A stretch of 64,000 nt of DNA from positions 5,580,001 to 5,644,000 of the forward strand of contig OZ244877.1 in the NCBI GenBank assembly GCA_965221145.1, written 5' to 3'. Every line of letters starts with the position of its first letter. Positions within the stretch are counted from its first letter, which is position 1. Of this stretch, positions 1 through 8,195 are shown piece by piece. The notes beneath the pieces are model-generated. The model was not told the DNA's origin and did no database searches. It saw nothing but the letters and a program-made list of their open reading frames with translations. The position numbers and the translations under genes were made by a program. This DNA comes from Bin5 sp965221145 (lineage in GTDB: Bacteria; Chloroflexota; Anaerolineae; Caldilineales; Caldilineaceae).

Positions 1-1
1 T

Positions 2-787
2 GAACTCGGGCTGGATCAACCGATTCCGGTGCAGTACGCGAAGTGGTTGGGGCGGGCGCTGCGAGGCGACCTGGGGCGTTCCATCCGGACGGGCGAGCCG
101 GTACTGGCAGGATTGCTGGCCCGCCTTCCGGTGACGCTCCAACTGACGGGCATGGTTCTGATCATGGCCCTGTTTATCGGCCTGCCGCTGGGCGTCGTTT
201 CTGCCTTGCAGCCCAACTCCTGGGCCGACACTTTGGCCACAGTTCTGGCAGTCGGGGGTGCAGCCGTTCCCGACTTTTGGCTGGGTATATTGTTCATCTA
301 CGTCTTCGCGCTGTGGCTCAGGGTCGTGCCTCCGTCTGGTTACGTCCCCCTGGAGGTGGGGCTATGGCCCAATATCAAGTCTATGCTGCTTCCGGCAATG
401 GCGCTGGGCATGTACCTGACGGCAATCACAATGCGCCAGACGCGCTCTTCGCTCATCGAAGTCATGCAGCAGGAGTACATTACAGTAGCCAGGGCCAAAG
501 GATTGCGAGAGAAGGTCGTTGTCATGCGGCACGCCCTCAAGATTGCCCTGATTCCGGTGGTCACCGTCATCGGGCTGCAAGTGGGGCGATTGTTTGGTGG
601 GGCCGTGGTCGTGGAGACGATCTTTGCGCTGCCCGGGCTGGGCCGCGTGGCCGCTAACTCTATCTTCTTCCGCGATTTTCCCATGTTGCAGGGCGCCATG
701 CTCGTTATGGCCGTAGGCGTACTCGCGGCGAACCTCCTCACCGACCTGCTCTATGCCGTTGCCGACCCACGCATTCGCTATACTTAA
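2..787 (+). CDS. ABC transporter permease, DppB/OppB type (5'-truncated)
   Basis: Inner-membrane subunit of a peptide/opine/nickel-type ABC importer. The frame is open from the first bases of the window, so the start lies outside it; the visible part opens with the segment (LGLDQP...YAKWLGRALRGDLG) that in DppB-type proteins follows the first transmembrane helix. About five further hydrophobic helices follow. The cytoplasmic EAA-type loop that contacts the ATPase is present (YITVARAKGLREKVVVMRHALK), and the C-terminus ends in the usual DPRIRY. A DppC-type partner follows at 1175. The TAA stop (785-787) lies in the first bases of an inverted-repeat element, so the repeat end supplies or abuts the stop. 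No binding protein or ATPase of this system lies in the window; they would be to the left. Confidence 0.9.
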   Translation, partial: ELGLDQPIPVQYAKWLGRALRGDLGRSIRTGEPVLAGLLARLPVTLQLTGMVLIMALFIGLPLGVVSALQPNSWADTLATVLAVGGAAVPDFWLGILFIYVFALWLRVVPPSGYVPLEVGLWPNIKSMLLPAMALGMYLTAITMRQTRSSLIEVMQQEYITVARAKGLREKVVVMRHALKIALIPVVTVIGLQVGRLFGGAVVVETIFALPGLGRVAANSIFFRDFPMLQGAMLVMAVGVLAANLLTDLLYAVADPRIRYT

Positions 788-949
788 TGTGCGTTCACAT
801 TGAAAACATGCTTTTCTCCGCACTGCGTGGCCCAGAGGGCACCCCGTGTTCCGAATTGCGTAGAGGCAGGCGAGACAAACCCAAAGGGCACCCCGTTCCC
901 AAGGTGCAGACCATGCGAGAAATCGTGGTTTCAAACGGGATCCACATTA
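785..949. repeat. Dispersed inverted-repeat element, copy 1
   Basis: The ends form an imperfect terminal inverted repeat of about 35 bases. The left end begins TAATGTGCGTTCACATTGAA and the right end, read on the opposite strand, begins TAATGTGGATCCCGTTTGAA. The interior contains a block resembling GAATTGCGTAGAGGCAGGC that recurs in other copies near 27840, 31503 and 55272. Related copies also lie at 35395 and 43149. The element starts on the TAA stop of the upstream permease. The remaining 950-1174 stretch up to the next gene shows no coding frame or further structure that I can identify. Confidence 0.7.
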
Positions 950-1174
950 GTGACGATCCAATTACATGGCTCGACTTGGCAACTTGCGCCTCGACCTGAT
1001 TGGCGCGAGCAGGTTCATAGTGGTATCCGTTCGCCTTGCGCTTGTTGAAGGGCGGCTAAACCGATTTTATGGCCCGGTGGCGTCTTTGCGCACACTCTCT
1101 CAGAGATTGAAAACTGGATGCCCGTAGTCTGTTCTTCAGGAATTGGAGGAAGTTCTCTGACTCGCAAAGGTGCA

Positions 1175-2062
1175 ATGACCCGAATATCGGGGGAGATCGG
1201 GTCTGTCCGACCGCGTCGGTTCAGAGACTTTCTTGACCGATTTTTGAGAAGCCGCGGGGCCGGATTTGGCGTGGGGGTATTGGTAGTTCTGCTACTTGCC
1301 GCCTTGACAGCGGACGTGATTTCTCCCTATGATCCGGTCCAGTTCCAGGACGCCGACGTTCTGGAGCCGCCCAGCCTCGCGCATCTCCTGGGTACTGATC
1401 AGTTGGCGCGCGACACGCTGAGCCGTGTCATCCATGGCGCGCGCGTCTCGGTGCAGGCCGGTGTGGGCGCGGTGGGCTTCGCTCTGGTGGTGGGGGTATT
1501 CATCGGGCTGGTGTCTGGCTACTACGGGGGGTGGACCGACGATATTCTCATGCGGGTGATCGATGGCTTCTACGCTTTTCCGCTGCTGTTACTGGCACTG
1601 GCCATCGCCTATAGTCTGGGGCCTGGCCTGAACAATACGTTGCTGGCCATCGGCATCGGTTTTACGCCGCACTTCGCGCGTCTGGTGCGGGGGCAGACCC
1701 TTTCCGTGCGCGAACATGAATTCGTCGCCGCAGCCCGCGTGACAGGTTGCCCGCCCTGGCGGATCATGGTGTATCACATCTGGCCAAACGTAACGGCAGC
1801 CATCATCGTGCAGGCGTCTCTCCTGGTCGGTCAGGCCATCATCACCGAAGCGGCTTTGAGCTTTCTGGGTCTCGGAGTGGAACCGCCGACGCCGAGTTGG
1901 GGTGGGATGCTCAAGGTGGGATACCAGTACATAGACCGCTCGCTCGTCCTTTCATTCGCCCCGGGCAGCGCAATGTTCATCACCGTTCTCGGCTTCAACT
2001 TCCTGGGTGATGGACTACGCCATGCCCTGGACCCAAGACTGTGGCAACGCGGCGTGGCTTGA
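1175..2062 (+). CDS. ABC transporter permease, DppC/OppC type
   Basis: Second membrane subunit of the peptide/opine-type importer begun at the window edge. About 295 residues, as expected for DppC. The N-terminal cytoplasmic tail is followed by the OppC-N helix, then the conserved LLGTDQLARDTLSRVIHGAR stretch. The ATPase-contact loop is HEFVAAARVTGCPPWRIMVY, and the protein ends with GDGLRHALDPR, typical of the family. I chose the ATG at 1175, four bases after an AAAGG; an in-frame ATG at 1118 would add 19 residues that do not look like the family and lacks a ribosome-binding site. A repeat element separates it from its DppB partner, so the two genes may have been one transcription unit split by the insertion. 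An SDR gene follows 36 bases downstream. Confidence 0.9.
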   Translation: MTRISGEIGSVRPRRFRDFLDRFLRSRGAGFGVGVLVVLLLAALTADVISPYDPVQFQDADVLEPPSLAHLLGTDQLARDTLSRVIHGARVSVQAGVGAVGFALVVGVFIGLVSGYYGGWTDDILMRVIDGFYAFPLLLLALAIAYSLGPGLNNTLLAIGIGFTPHFARLVRGQTLSVREHEFVAAARVTGCPPWRIMVYHIWPNVTAAIIVQASLLVGQAIITEAALSFLGLGVEPPTPSWGGMLKVGYQYIDRSLVLSFAPGSAMFITVLGFNFLGDGLRHALDPRLWQRGVA

Positions 2063-2098
2063 CAGGTTGTTCGAGCAACTCTACAGGGGAAGAAGAAA

Positions 2099-2875
2099 AT
2101 GAAACTCAGGAATCGTACAGCCCTGATCACGGGGGCCAGCCGTGGCATTGGCCGGGCAATCGCCTTGGCGTTTGCCGCAGAGGGCGCTGACTTGGCCATC
2201 ACTGCCCGTTCACATCAAGACTTGGAATCGTTGAGGCAACTCGCCAGCGGAATGGGCGTGCGGTGCGTCGCGGTGGTGGCCGATCTTTCGAAACCGGATT
2301 CGATTGAAACGTTCTTCAGTGACGTCAAGCAAGCATTCGACCATGTGGACATATTGGTCAACAATGCCGGCATCGGCAGCAGTATCGACCCCAAACCGTT
2401 GATCAATTTCGATGACCAGATTTGGGACTTGACCTTTCAAGTCAATGTCAAAGTTCCCTATTTGCTGTGTAAGCAGTTCGTGCCTGACATGATTGGGCGC
2501 AAGTACGGCCGGATTGTCAACATCGCATCCCTGGCCGGTAAGGCCGGCCTGCTTCACGGTTCCGCCTACTCGGCCAGCAAGCACGCTCTGCTGGGCATTA
2601 CCCGGTCGCTCGCGGCTGAAGTGGTAGGAGACGGTGTGACGGTCAATGCCATCTGTCCAGGCGCCGTGCGCACGCTCACAAATGAACCCAGGATGGCGTA
2701 TGACGCACAGCGATTGGGTCAGTCTGTCGCAGAATATGAGGCTACCATGACCCCGCTTGGGCGCAGGCTGGAATCTGAGGAAATAGCCCCTATGGCGGTT
2801 TATCTGGCCAGTGATGCGGCATCAGTCGTGACCGGCCAGGCCTGGAATATCGACGGCGGGGTCTTCATGTGGTAG
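2099..2875 (+). CDS. Short-chain dehydrogenase/reductase (SDR), FabG-like
   Basis: NAD(P)-dependent oxidoreductase of 258 residues, the classical SDR length. The cofactor-binding TGASRGIG is at residues 11-18 and NNAG at 88-91. The catalytic residues are Asn116, Ser144, Tyr157 and Lys161 (YSASK). The C-terminus has the family's ITGQ/NIDGG-type ending (VVTGQAWNIDGG). The arginine just after the second beta strand (TAR, 35-37) suggests NADP preference, which is inference. A purine-rich GGGGAAGAAGAAA lies directly before the ATG. It follows the DppC-type gene by 36 bases and may be co-transcribed with it, acting on an imported hydroxy acid or sugar. The substrate cannot be told from sequence. 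Confidence 0.92.
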   Translation: MKLRNRTALITGASRGIGRAIALAFAAEGADLAITARSHQDLESLRQLASGMGVRCVAVVADLSKPDSIETFFSDVKQAFDHVDILVNNAGIGSSIDPKPLINFDDQIWDLTFQVNVKVPYLLCKQFVPDMIGRKYGRIVNIASLAGKAGLLHGSAYSASKHALLGITRSLAAEVVGDGVTVNAICPGAVRTLTNEPRMAYDAQRLGQSVAEYEATMTPLGRRLESEEIAPMAVYLASDAASVVTGQAWNIDGGVFMW

Positions 2876-3136
2876 GACGGAATGGCTGCGGACTTGACCA
2901 TCCAGCCGACATCGGATTCGCCGACACAGTTATCTTTTTCGTCATGACCGAACGCTGACGGCAGCTGGAAATCTCAGCCCCGGCACATAGTTCTGCTGGC
3001 GGCGCGCAACTTCGCAGACCCCGGAATCCTCACGCTCCAAGAATAATTGCTGATCGTGGCGCTAAAGTCTCATAGGTGACTTCGTGCCTACTTTGGGTCT
3101 ATCCTTTCGATACGCAGGTTGTTTGGCTTGGGCTGC

Positions 3137-3922
3137 CTACCCAAAGCGGCGCAGGTGATCCGCCAAGACAACTTCTCCCCCGATGCGGAGCAGATCGGCG
3201 TCCTCGGTGGTGCATAACAACTGTACGCCGCGGGCATTGCGCTCGATCCAATCGGCAGCCGCGTCAAGCGGGCCGAATGAGTCAACCGCAATCCCGACCG
3301 CGATGCCGTTCTCTCGCGCCTTCTCGACGACCCTGGCGACCGCTGATTGGAACTTCGGATGATCCCACTGCTGAAAGCAGCCCAGACTGAGCGACAGGTC
3401 GGACGGTCCGATAAAGAGGGCGTCAAGCCCCTCCACCTTCACCACTTCGTCCAGTTCATTGAGAAGGCCGATATGTTCCACCTGTACCATCACGAAGACA
3501 TCGCGGTTTGAGTTCGCATAGTACTCGCGCGAATCCACGCCATAGTTGGTAACGACCATCGGCCCCCAACCTCTGATGCCGTCCGGCGGGTACTTGCAGC
3601 TTGCCACCGCCTGTCTCGCCTCCTCAGCCGAGCGGGCGAGCGGCACCAGTACGCCCTGCGCGCCTTGATCCAGAGCCACTTTGATCAGATCAGGCCGGTT
3701 GTCCTGCACGCGCACGAAGGGCAGCGTGGGCGAATCCCTGAACATCCAAAGGACATGGCGCAGGCTTTCGACATTGAAGGGCGCATGTTCCTGATCGACG
3801 ATAACCCAGTCGAAACCGACCCGGGACATCACGACGGCGATCGTGGTGTCGTAGGAGGTTGACCACGCGCCGACGCTGATTTCGTCCGCCTTCAGCTTCT
3901 GCTTGAGTTCCCTTCCGTTCAT
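3137..3922 (-). CDS. HpcH/HpaI-family aldolase
   Basis: Class II, metal-dependent pyruvate-type aldolase of the HpcH/HpaI (2,4-dihydroxyhept-2-ene-1,7-dioate / 2-keto-3-deoxy sugar acid) family, 261 residues. The family core is visible: WVIVDQEHAPFN with the catalytic-site histidine, the VRVQ strand, the GAQGVLVPLA barrel strand and VEGLDALFIGPSDLSLSLG near the C-terminal third. I chose the ATG at 3922 because AAGGAG lies seven bases upstream; the longer reading frame adds 28 unlike residues. It is transcribed toward the SDR gene, and the 261 bases between them (2876-3136) show nothing I can name. A paralogue lies at 26924. Family members cleave or form 2-keto-3-deoxy acids, so sugar-acid breakdown is likely. 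Confidence 0.88.
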   Translation of the reverse strand: MNGRELKQKLKADEISVGAWSTSYDTTIAVVMSRVGFDWVIVDQEHAPFNVESLRHVLWMFRDSPTLPFVRVQDNRPDLIKVALDQGAQGVLVPLARSAEEARQAVASCKYPPDGIRGWGPMVVTNYGVDSREYYANSNRDVFVMVQVEHIGLLNELDEVVKVEGLDALFIGPSDLSLSLGCFQQWDHPKFQSAVARVVEKARENGIAVGIAVDSFGPLDAAADWIERNARGVQLLCTTEDADLLRIGGEVVLADHLRRFG

Positions 3923-4140
3923 GATTTTGTCTCCTTGCAGTCTTGGGGAGATCAGTACCCCAATGCGTCCATTTTCCTCTGTACAGGTCCAAAAATGGAT
4001 GTTCAAAGCGTCGTCAAATTCCCCGACAGCTATTCTTATGCTACACTATATGGTAGTAAGTTGAAAACACCACTCGTGTATCCCTTTTTCTTTCTGTTAC
4101 CCACCACCAAATCAATCATCGCAGGAGGAAGACAGATCAT

Positions 4141-4619
4141 GCAGAAGCAAGGTTTCAGCCGCAGAGAGTTTCTATCGTTGGCGGGCGCGGATGGGCTGGG
4201 TCGGGACCTGGTTGCCGCCTGTCAGGCTGTGGCCCCGGCTGCCGGCGATCATTCCCTCGCTGCTGGCTATCAACCCAGGCATGATCTTCGTGCTGCGCCA
4301 GTTCTTCCGCGCAATCCCTAACGATCTGTCGGACGCGTCGCGCATCGACGGCTGCAATGAACTGGGCATCTTCTGGCGCATCGTGCTGATCACCTCTTGG
4401 GCCTGGAACGACCTGCTCTTCTCCCTCCTCTACCTCAAGGCGAAAACAATGCAGACGCTGACCCTGGCGATGCAGGGCTTCATCGGCATTCGCGGAGACA
4501 CGGCCTGGGGGCAGATGATGGCAATGTCGGTACTGATGTCGCTGCCGATGATGGCGCTCTCCTATTACGGGCAGCGTTACTTCACAGAAGGCTTCACTTT
4601 GAGTGGCATCAAAGGCTAA
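4141..4619 (+). pseudogene. Deletion remnant: binding-protein start fused to MalG-type permease end
   Basis: A strong AGGAGGA precedes the ATG at 4141, which opens a twin-arginine lipoprotein leader (SRREFLSLAG, then VAAC as lipobox). The frame stays open only to about 4321. From about 4240, in another frame, the sequence encodes the C-terminal third of a sugar ABC permease (FVLRQFFRAIP, SDASRIDGC, ending FTLSGIKG). Within that piece the segment between RIVL and SWAWNDLLF is about 15-20 residues shorter than in the intact permeases of this window, so a second, in-frame deletion is likely. The simplest reading is that most of a binding-protein gene, a whole permease and half of a second permease were lost, leaving the operon's start and end joined. 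The leader and start signals remain intact. Confidence 0.8.
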
Positions 4620-4655
4620 CCTGCGTATATCATCCCAATCACACTGTTGAATTCC

Positions 4656-5219
4656 ATGTCTCTTTTCACTTCCCGTCGAGAGCGGCGCCTTTGGTTATGG
4701 ACGTTGCTCGTTGTGGCGGCAATCTACTCAACTCTCGGCTTGGCGCGCCCACTGGCCGGGGCTTTGCGCGAACTCGGCCTGCTTGAGGCGCTTTTTATGC
4801 TCGGAATGCTCCTGGTCGGGGCGGCTATCCTGACACAAGGGCTGAAGACGCGGCCGGGCGGCGCCGAGATCTGTGTTGCATTGGGCGTCGCGGCCGTCTA
4901 TCTCCTCCTGTTTGCGCGTATTGCCACCCCGGAGGAGCGCACCCACCTCATCGAGTACGGGGTGGTTGCCGTCTTCATCTATGAAGCGCTTACGGAGCGA
5001 ACGAGACAAGGCCGCCGCGTCCCCGTACCCGCGCTGCTCGCGGTCTTGGCGGCCTCGTTGGTAGGCGTGCTGGACGAGAACATCCAGGCGTTGCTGCCCA
5101 ACCGCGCCTACGACATCCGCGATGTCCTCTTCAATGTCCTGGCCGCGCTGATGGCGGTCGCGGCGAGCGCGACGTTGGCGTGGGCGCGACGGTGGCGCAC
5201 CAGACGTCAGCAGAACTGA
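4656..5219 (+). CDS. VanZ-like membrane protein
   Basis: Predicted integral membrane protein of about 187 residues with four to five hydrophobic helices. The C-terminal half carries the VanZ-like signature: THLIEYGVVAVFIYEAL, then GVLDENIQALLPNRAYDIRD and the FNVLAALM helix. These correspond to the family's conserved acidic/aromatic loop between the last helices. VanZ itself gives low-level teicoplanin resistance, but most relatives have no known role. I used the ATG at 4656; a TTG three codons earlier is possible and neither has a clear ribosome-binding site. The gene directly follows the permease remnant and may have been exposed to that operon's promoter by the deletion. Confidence 0.72.
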   Translation: MSLFTSRRERRLWLWTLLVVAAIYSTLGLARPLAGALRELGLLEALFMLGMLLVGAAILTQGLKTRPGGAEICVALGVAAVYLLLFARIATPEERTHLIEYGVVAVFIYEALTERTRQGRRVPVPALLAVLAASLVGVLDENIQALLPNRAYDIRDVLFNVLAALMAVAASATLAWARRWRTRRQQN

Positions 5220-5299
5220 GGATACAGACGGCAGGGAATATCCAGGTCGCCGTTCCCGGCTTGTCTTTCCCCTCTGGCCTTCAGATCGCTTTTCTTGCC

Positions 5300-5497
5300 T
5301 CAATAGCAGTTGCCATATCCCAGCGCCGGACGAAAAATCAGCTTCTCTTTGGCTGTCGGCCATGCTACCTCATAGCCGGCTGGCATCGGCGCGACATAGC
5401 ACAGCGTCATTCTGGATGATCGCTCAAGCGCAGGCTGCGGGCTGCTGAACGGGGCGTGACCAGCGGCGGGTCGGTCAAAAAAAGCTCTTTTGTAGAT
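5300..5497 (-). pseudogene. Possible 3' coding remnant, unidentified
   Basis: Between the VanZ-like gene and the next operon (5220-5739, 520 bases) no intact gene is present. On the minus strand a 66-codon frame ending in TGA at 5300-5302 reads like protein (for example LCYVAPMPAGYEVAWPTAKE and LIFRPALGYGNC) but has no plausible start of its own and hits a stop just upstream. It could be the tail of a deleted gene, consistent with the nearby deletion at 4240. I cannot assign a family. A chance open frame in GC-rich DNA is also possible. Confidence 0.2.
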
Positions 5498-5517
5498 TCA
5501 AAGAAATATGCTATAAG
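5490..5517 (+). promoter_or_regulatory. Candidate sigma-70-type promoter for the 5.7-12.8 kb operon
   Basis: TTGTAG at 5490-5495 and TATAAG at 5512-5517 are separated by 16 bases within a locally AT-rich stretch, upstream of the first binding-protein gene. The predicted leader would be about 215 bases and would include the leader segment (5630-5739) that is duplicated before the second binding-protein gene. The match is partial, so this is a suggestion only. Confidence 0.35.
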
Positions 5518-5739
5518 TGGTTTGTTCACCTGCAATCATGTAAAGAATCCGTAGCGTTTGGAATTGGTCACGGCTATGTTTCCACGGCTGCGTGCGTACC
5601 GCTATCTATCGCCGACGCTGAGAGTCGTAGTAGGGGGTGATGCCAATCCAACTGAGCAAGACGGCGGTTGAGATGTGAGCAATCGATGGATCTGCATTGG
5701 AAAACCCTGAATCCATCCACAGCCAATAGGAGCGGACTG

Positions 5740-7113
5740 ATGACACAACGGAAACGCATGAGTCGGCGGGATTTTCTGCGCGGTTCCTTAGTAGCGGGCG
5801 CTGCCGGCGTTATGGCAGCCGGTTGCGTGGAAGGGATGCCGGTCGCTGCGCCGGCCGATGGGGGCGCGGTGATGCAAGAGACAACCACTGTGCGCGCGTC
5901 GCACTGGTGGGGCGGGTTCATGACGCCCAGCTTTGAAGCAGCCGCAAAAGCGCTCCCCGTAGAGATCACCGAGGAGATGACCCCCTGGGGCGAATACAAC
6001 CAGAAGCTGCTGACCCAGTTGGCAGGCGGCGTGGCGCCAGACCTGATCGAGGTGGCGGCGGACAATTTCGGCGACTTCTGGCCTTCCGGCCGGATCGCGA
6101 CGCTGGATGAACTGGTCGCTGAGCGCGACATGACCAAGTGGGGCTTTGATCAGTGGGTCGAAAATGGCTACGAGGGCAGCCTGTACGGCCTCTCCATCTT
6201 CTATCCTGAACAGATGACACTGTGGATCAACAAGGAGATTAGCGATGCGGAGGGCATCGACATTCCCAATCCCGGCGACCCGGACTTTGACACCTGGACC
6301 TGGGACGCGTTTGTCGAAGTCTTGCAGGCGCTGACCAAGCGCTCATCCGATGGAACGGTGGAGCGATACGGCATGTCGATGTGGATCGCCGGACTCAATG
6401 GTCTGGGATTGACGATGGTCTACCAGAACGGCGGCCAGATCTTCGACACGGAGGACAACTATAAGGAATCGGAAATCCTGCTCACCTCCCCTGAAGTGAT
6501 CGAGTCCTTCCAACAGCGCTACGACCTCGTCCATACACACAAAGTGGGCATGCCGCCTAGTGAGGTTGAGGCGGTGGGCGGCGTGTCGCGGGCGTGGTCG
6601 GCTGAGCGGTGCGCCATCACCTCAAGCTGGGGCAATCCCCAAAACATTGTCGAGCATCCCTTCCTCTATGATCACCTGCCCTGGCCTTACAAAGAACAGA
6701 AGGTGCAGATCTACGGCGGCAACTGCTGGTCGCTCAACAAGGATTCGGCGGTGATCGAGGAGGCGTTCGAACTGATGTGGTTCATCACCACGGACGATCT
6801 GTGGGCGCAGTATCGAACCGACAGCTTCCACAACGCCGCCTACGAGACCCGCAGCCACATCGACCGTATGCCCCGGGGTGTGAACAGAGACCTGGCTGAG
6901 GGCGTGGTCTACAGAGATCCTGCGGTCAAGAACGCTGAGTTCCAGGGCGGCGGCGACGGCATCTTCGGACCAAGGTGGCTGGGCGAGAAAGCCGCCCTGG
7001 AAATCCAGAGGAGAATGGGAACGGCTGAGGAAGAGATTTTGCTGCAGAAGAAGACGGTGGAGGAAGCCCTGACCGACGCAAAGGCAGAGATCGATTCGCT
7101 ATTGCAGCGATAG
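5740..7113 (+). CDS. Sugar ABC transporter substrate-binding lipoprotein (copy 1)
   Basis: Extracytoplasmic solute-binding protein of the carbohydrate type (SBP_bac_1), 457 residues. The N-terminus is a twin-arginine signal (SRRDFLRGS, residues 8-16) ending in a lipobox with Cys29 (MAAGC), so it is probably exported folded and lipid-anchored. The mature protein starts with a short Ala/Pro/Gly linker and the VRASHWWGGFM strand. I chose the ATG at 5740, seven bases after AGGAG; upstream in-frame starts would add a non-signal extension. It is a close paralogue of the gene at 8196, sharing most residues by eye and also the approximately 110-base leader. A PhyH gene follows 29 bases downstream. 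The ligand is probably an oligosaccharide or glycoside cleaved by the operon's GH4 enzyme (inference). Confidence 0.92.
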   Translation: MTQRKRMSRRDFLRGSLVAGAAGVMAAGCVEGMPVAAPADGGAVMQETTTVRASHWWGGFMTPSFEAAAKALPVEITEEMTPWGEYNQKLLTQLAGGVAPDLIEVAADNFGDFWPSGRIATLDELVAERDMTKWGFDQWVENGYEGSLYGLSIFYPEQMTLWINKEISDAEGIDIPNPGDPDFDTWTWDAFVEVLQALTKRSSDGTVERYGMSMWIAGLNGLGLTMVYQNGGQIFDTEDNYKESEILLTSPEVIESFQQRYDLVHTHKVGMPPSEVEAVGGVSRAWSAERCAITSSWGNPQNIVEHPFLYDHLPWPYKEQKVQIYGGNCWSLNKDSAVIEEAFELMWFITTDDLWAQYRTDSFHNAAYETRSHIDRMPRGVNRDLAEGVVYRDPAVKNAEFQGGGDGIFGPRWLGEKAALEIQRRMGTAEEEILLQKKTVEEALTDAKAEIDSLLQR

Positions 7114-7142
7114 GATCGCCCGCGAAAGGAGGTGCAGCGATC

Positions 7143-8006
7143 ATGCTGGAGCAGAAGCAGATTGATTTCTACGCAGAAAACGGGTATCTGCACCTGCCGG
7201 GCATTCTCTCCGCGGCTGAGGTCGCACAATTGCAGACGGCTACAGACCGTCTCATTGAATTCGCATCATCATGGCAGGTTCCCCAGGAGGACTACTACTA
7301 CATTCGCAATCCCGATACCGGAAACGATGTGCTGCGGCGCATCAACTTCCCCGGCAAGCGGTCAATCGAGTGTCAGGCCTTGTATGGGCAACCTGGGATG
7401 TTAGCGATCACTGAAGGGCTGCTGGGGCGTGACTTCATCGTTGCCGATGATGCCCTGGTGATCAAAATGCCGGAATATGGCGCCCCCGTTCCCTGGCATC
7501 GCGACGTCGCCAAGGGCACGATGCGCAGGGCTTCCGACAGCTTAGCCGTCGTCGGCGTTGACCTCGATGCGTCCACTGTGGAAAACGGCGCTGTCCATGT
7601 AATTCCCGGCAGCCACAAATGGGATACCGTGGATCTCCAGGACATGATGGATGAACATGGCTTCAACGTTCCGGGCGCAGTTCCGGTTGAGACAAAGGCT
7701 GGTGACGTTTTGGTCCACGCTGCCAATCTGCTGCACGCTTCCCGGGTTGGTCGAGGCGGGGCGTTGCGCCGCACGATCTATTTCGGCACGTTCCGTATCG
7801 ATCCCTATATGAACGAGTACGACGCCAGCGTCTCTCTCGTGAAGCTGCAAATGCAGTATATGTTTCGGGGCATACAGTTGCGTCAGAAACTGGCCTACCT
7901 TCAGGGTGAGCAACCGTTTGCATGGCAGGGTTCGCCGGCGTGGCGGATAGACTTGGACGAGACGGATCATGTTGAATGGGGCGTGCCCAGCGCACGTCCA
8001 AACTGA
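7143..8006 (+). CDS. Phytanoyl-CoA dioxygenase (PhyH) family protein
   Basis: Fe(II)/2-oxoglutarate-dependent oxygenase of 287 residues. The iron ligands are visible as His119-x-Asp121 (VPWHRD) and distal His198 (LLHAS), and the 2-oxoglutarate-binding arginine is Arg209 or Arg210 (GGALRRTIYF). The NGAVHVIPGSHKW strand at 148-160 is characteristic. These proteins hydroxylate small molecules; only a few have known substrates (phytanoyl-CoA, ectoine, others). The gene sits between two paralogous binding-protein genes of one operon, with a good AAAGGAGGTG upstream, so its substrate may be the imported compound or its breakdown product. Five PhyH genes of clearly different sequence occur in this window. 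Confidence 0.9.
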   Translation: MLEQKQIDFYAENGYLHLPGILSAAEVAQLQTATDRLIEFASSWQVPQEDYYYIRNPDTGNDVLRRINFPGKRSIECQALYGQPGMLAITEGLLGRDFIVADDALVIKMPEYGAPVPWHRDVAKGTMRRASDSLAVVGVDLDASTVENGAVHVIPGSHKWDTVDLQDMMDEHGFNVPGAVPVETKAGDVLVHAANLLHASRVGRGGALRRTIYFGTFRIDPYMNEYDASVSLVKLQMQYMFRGIQLRQKLAYLQGEQPFAWQGSPAWRIDLDETDHVEWGVPSARPN

Positions 8007-8195
8007 GCCTCGGGATACCGCCGGACAGTCTCTTGCAGGGCGATTGAAGCATTCGGGAACCTGCCAGTTCTGCGTATCCACGACATTGTAGGGGGTGATG
8101 CCAATTTGACGAAGCAATACAGATATGAGATGTGCGCAATCGGTGGATCTGCATTAAATAACCCTGATCCATCCACAGAAAAAAGGAGTGAACCG

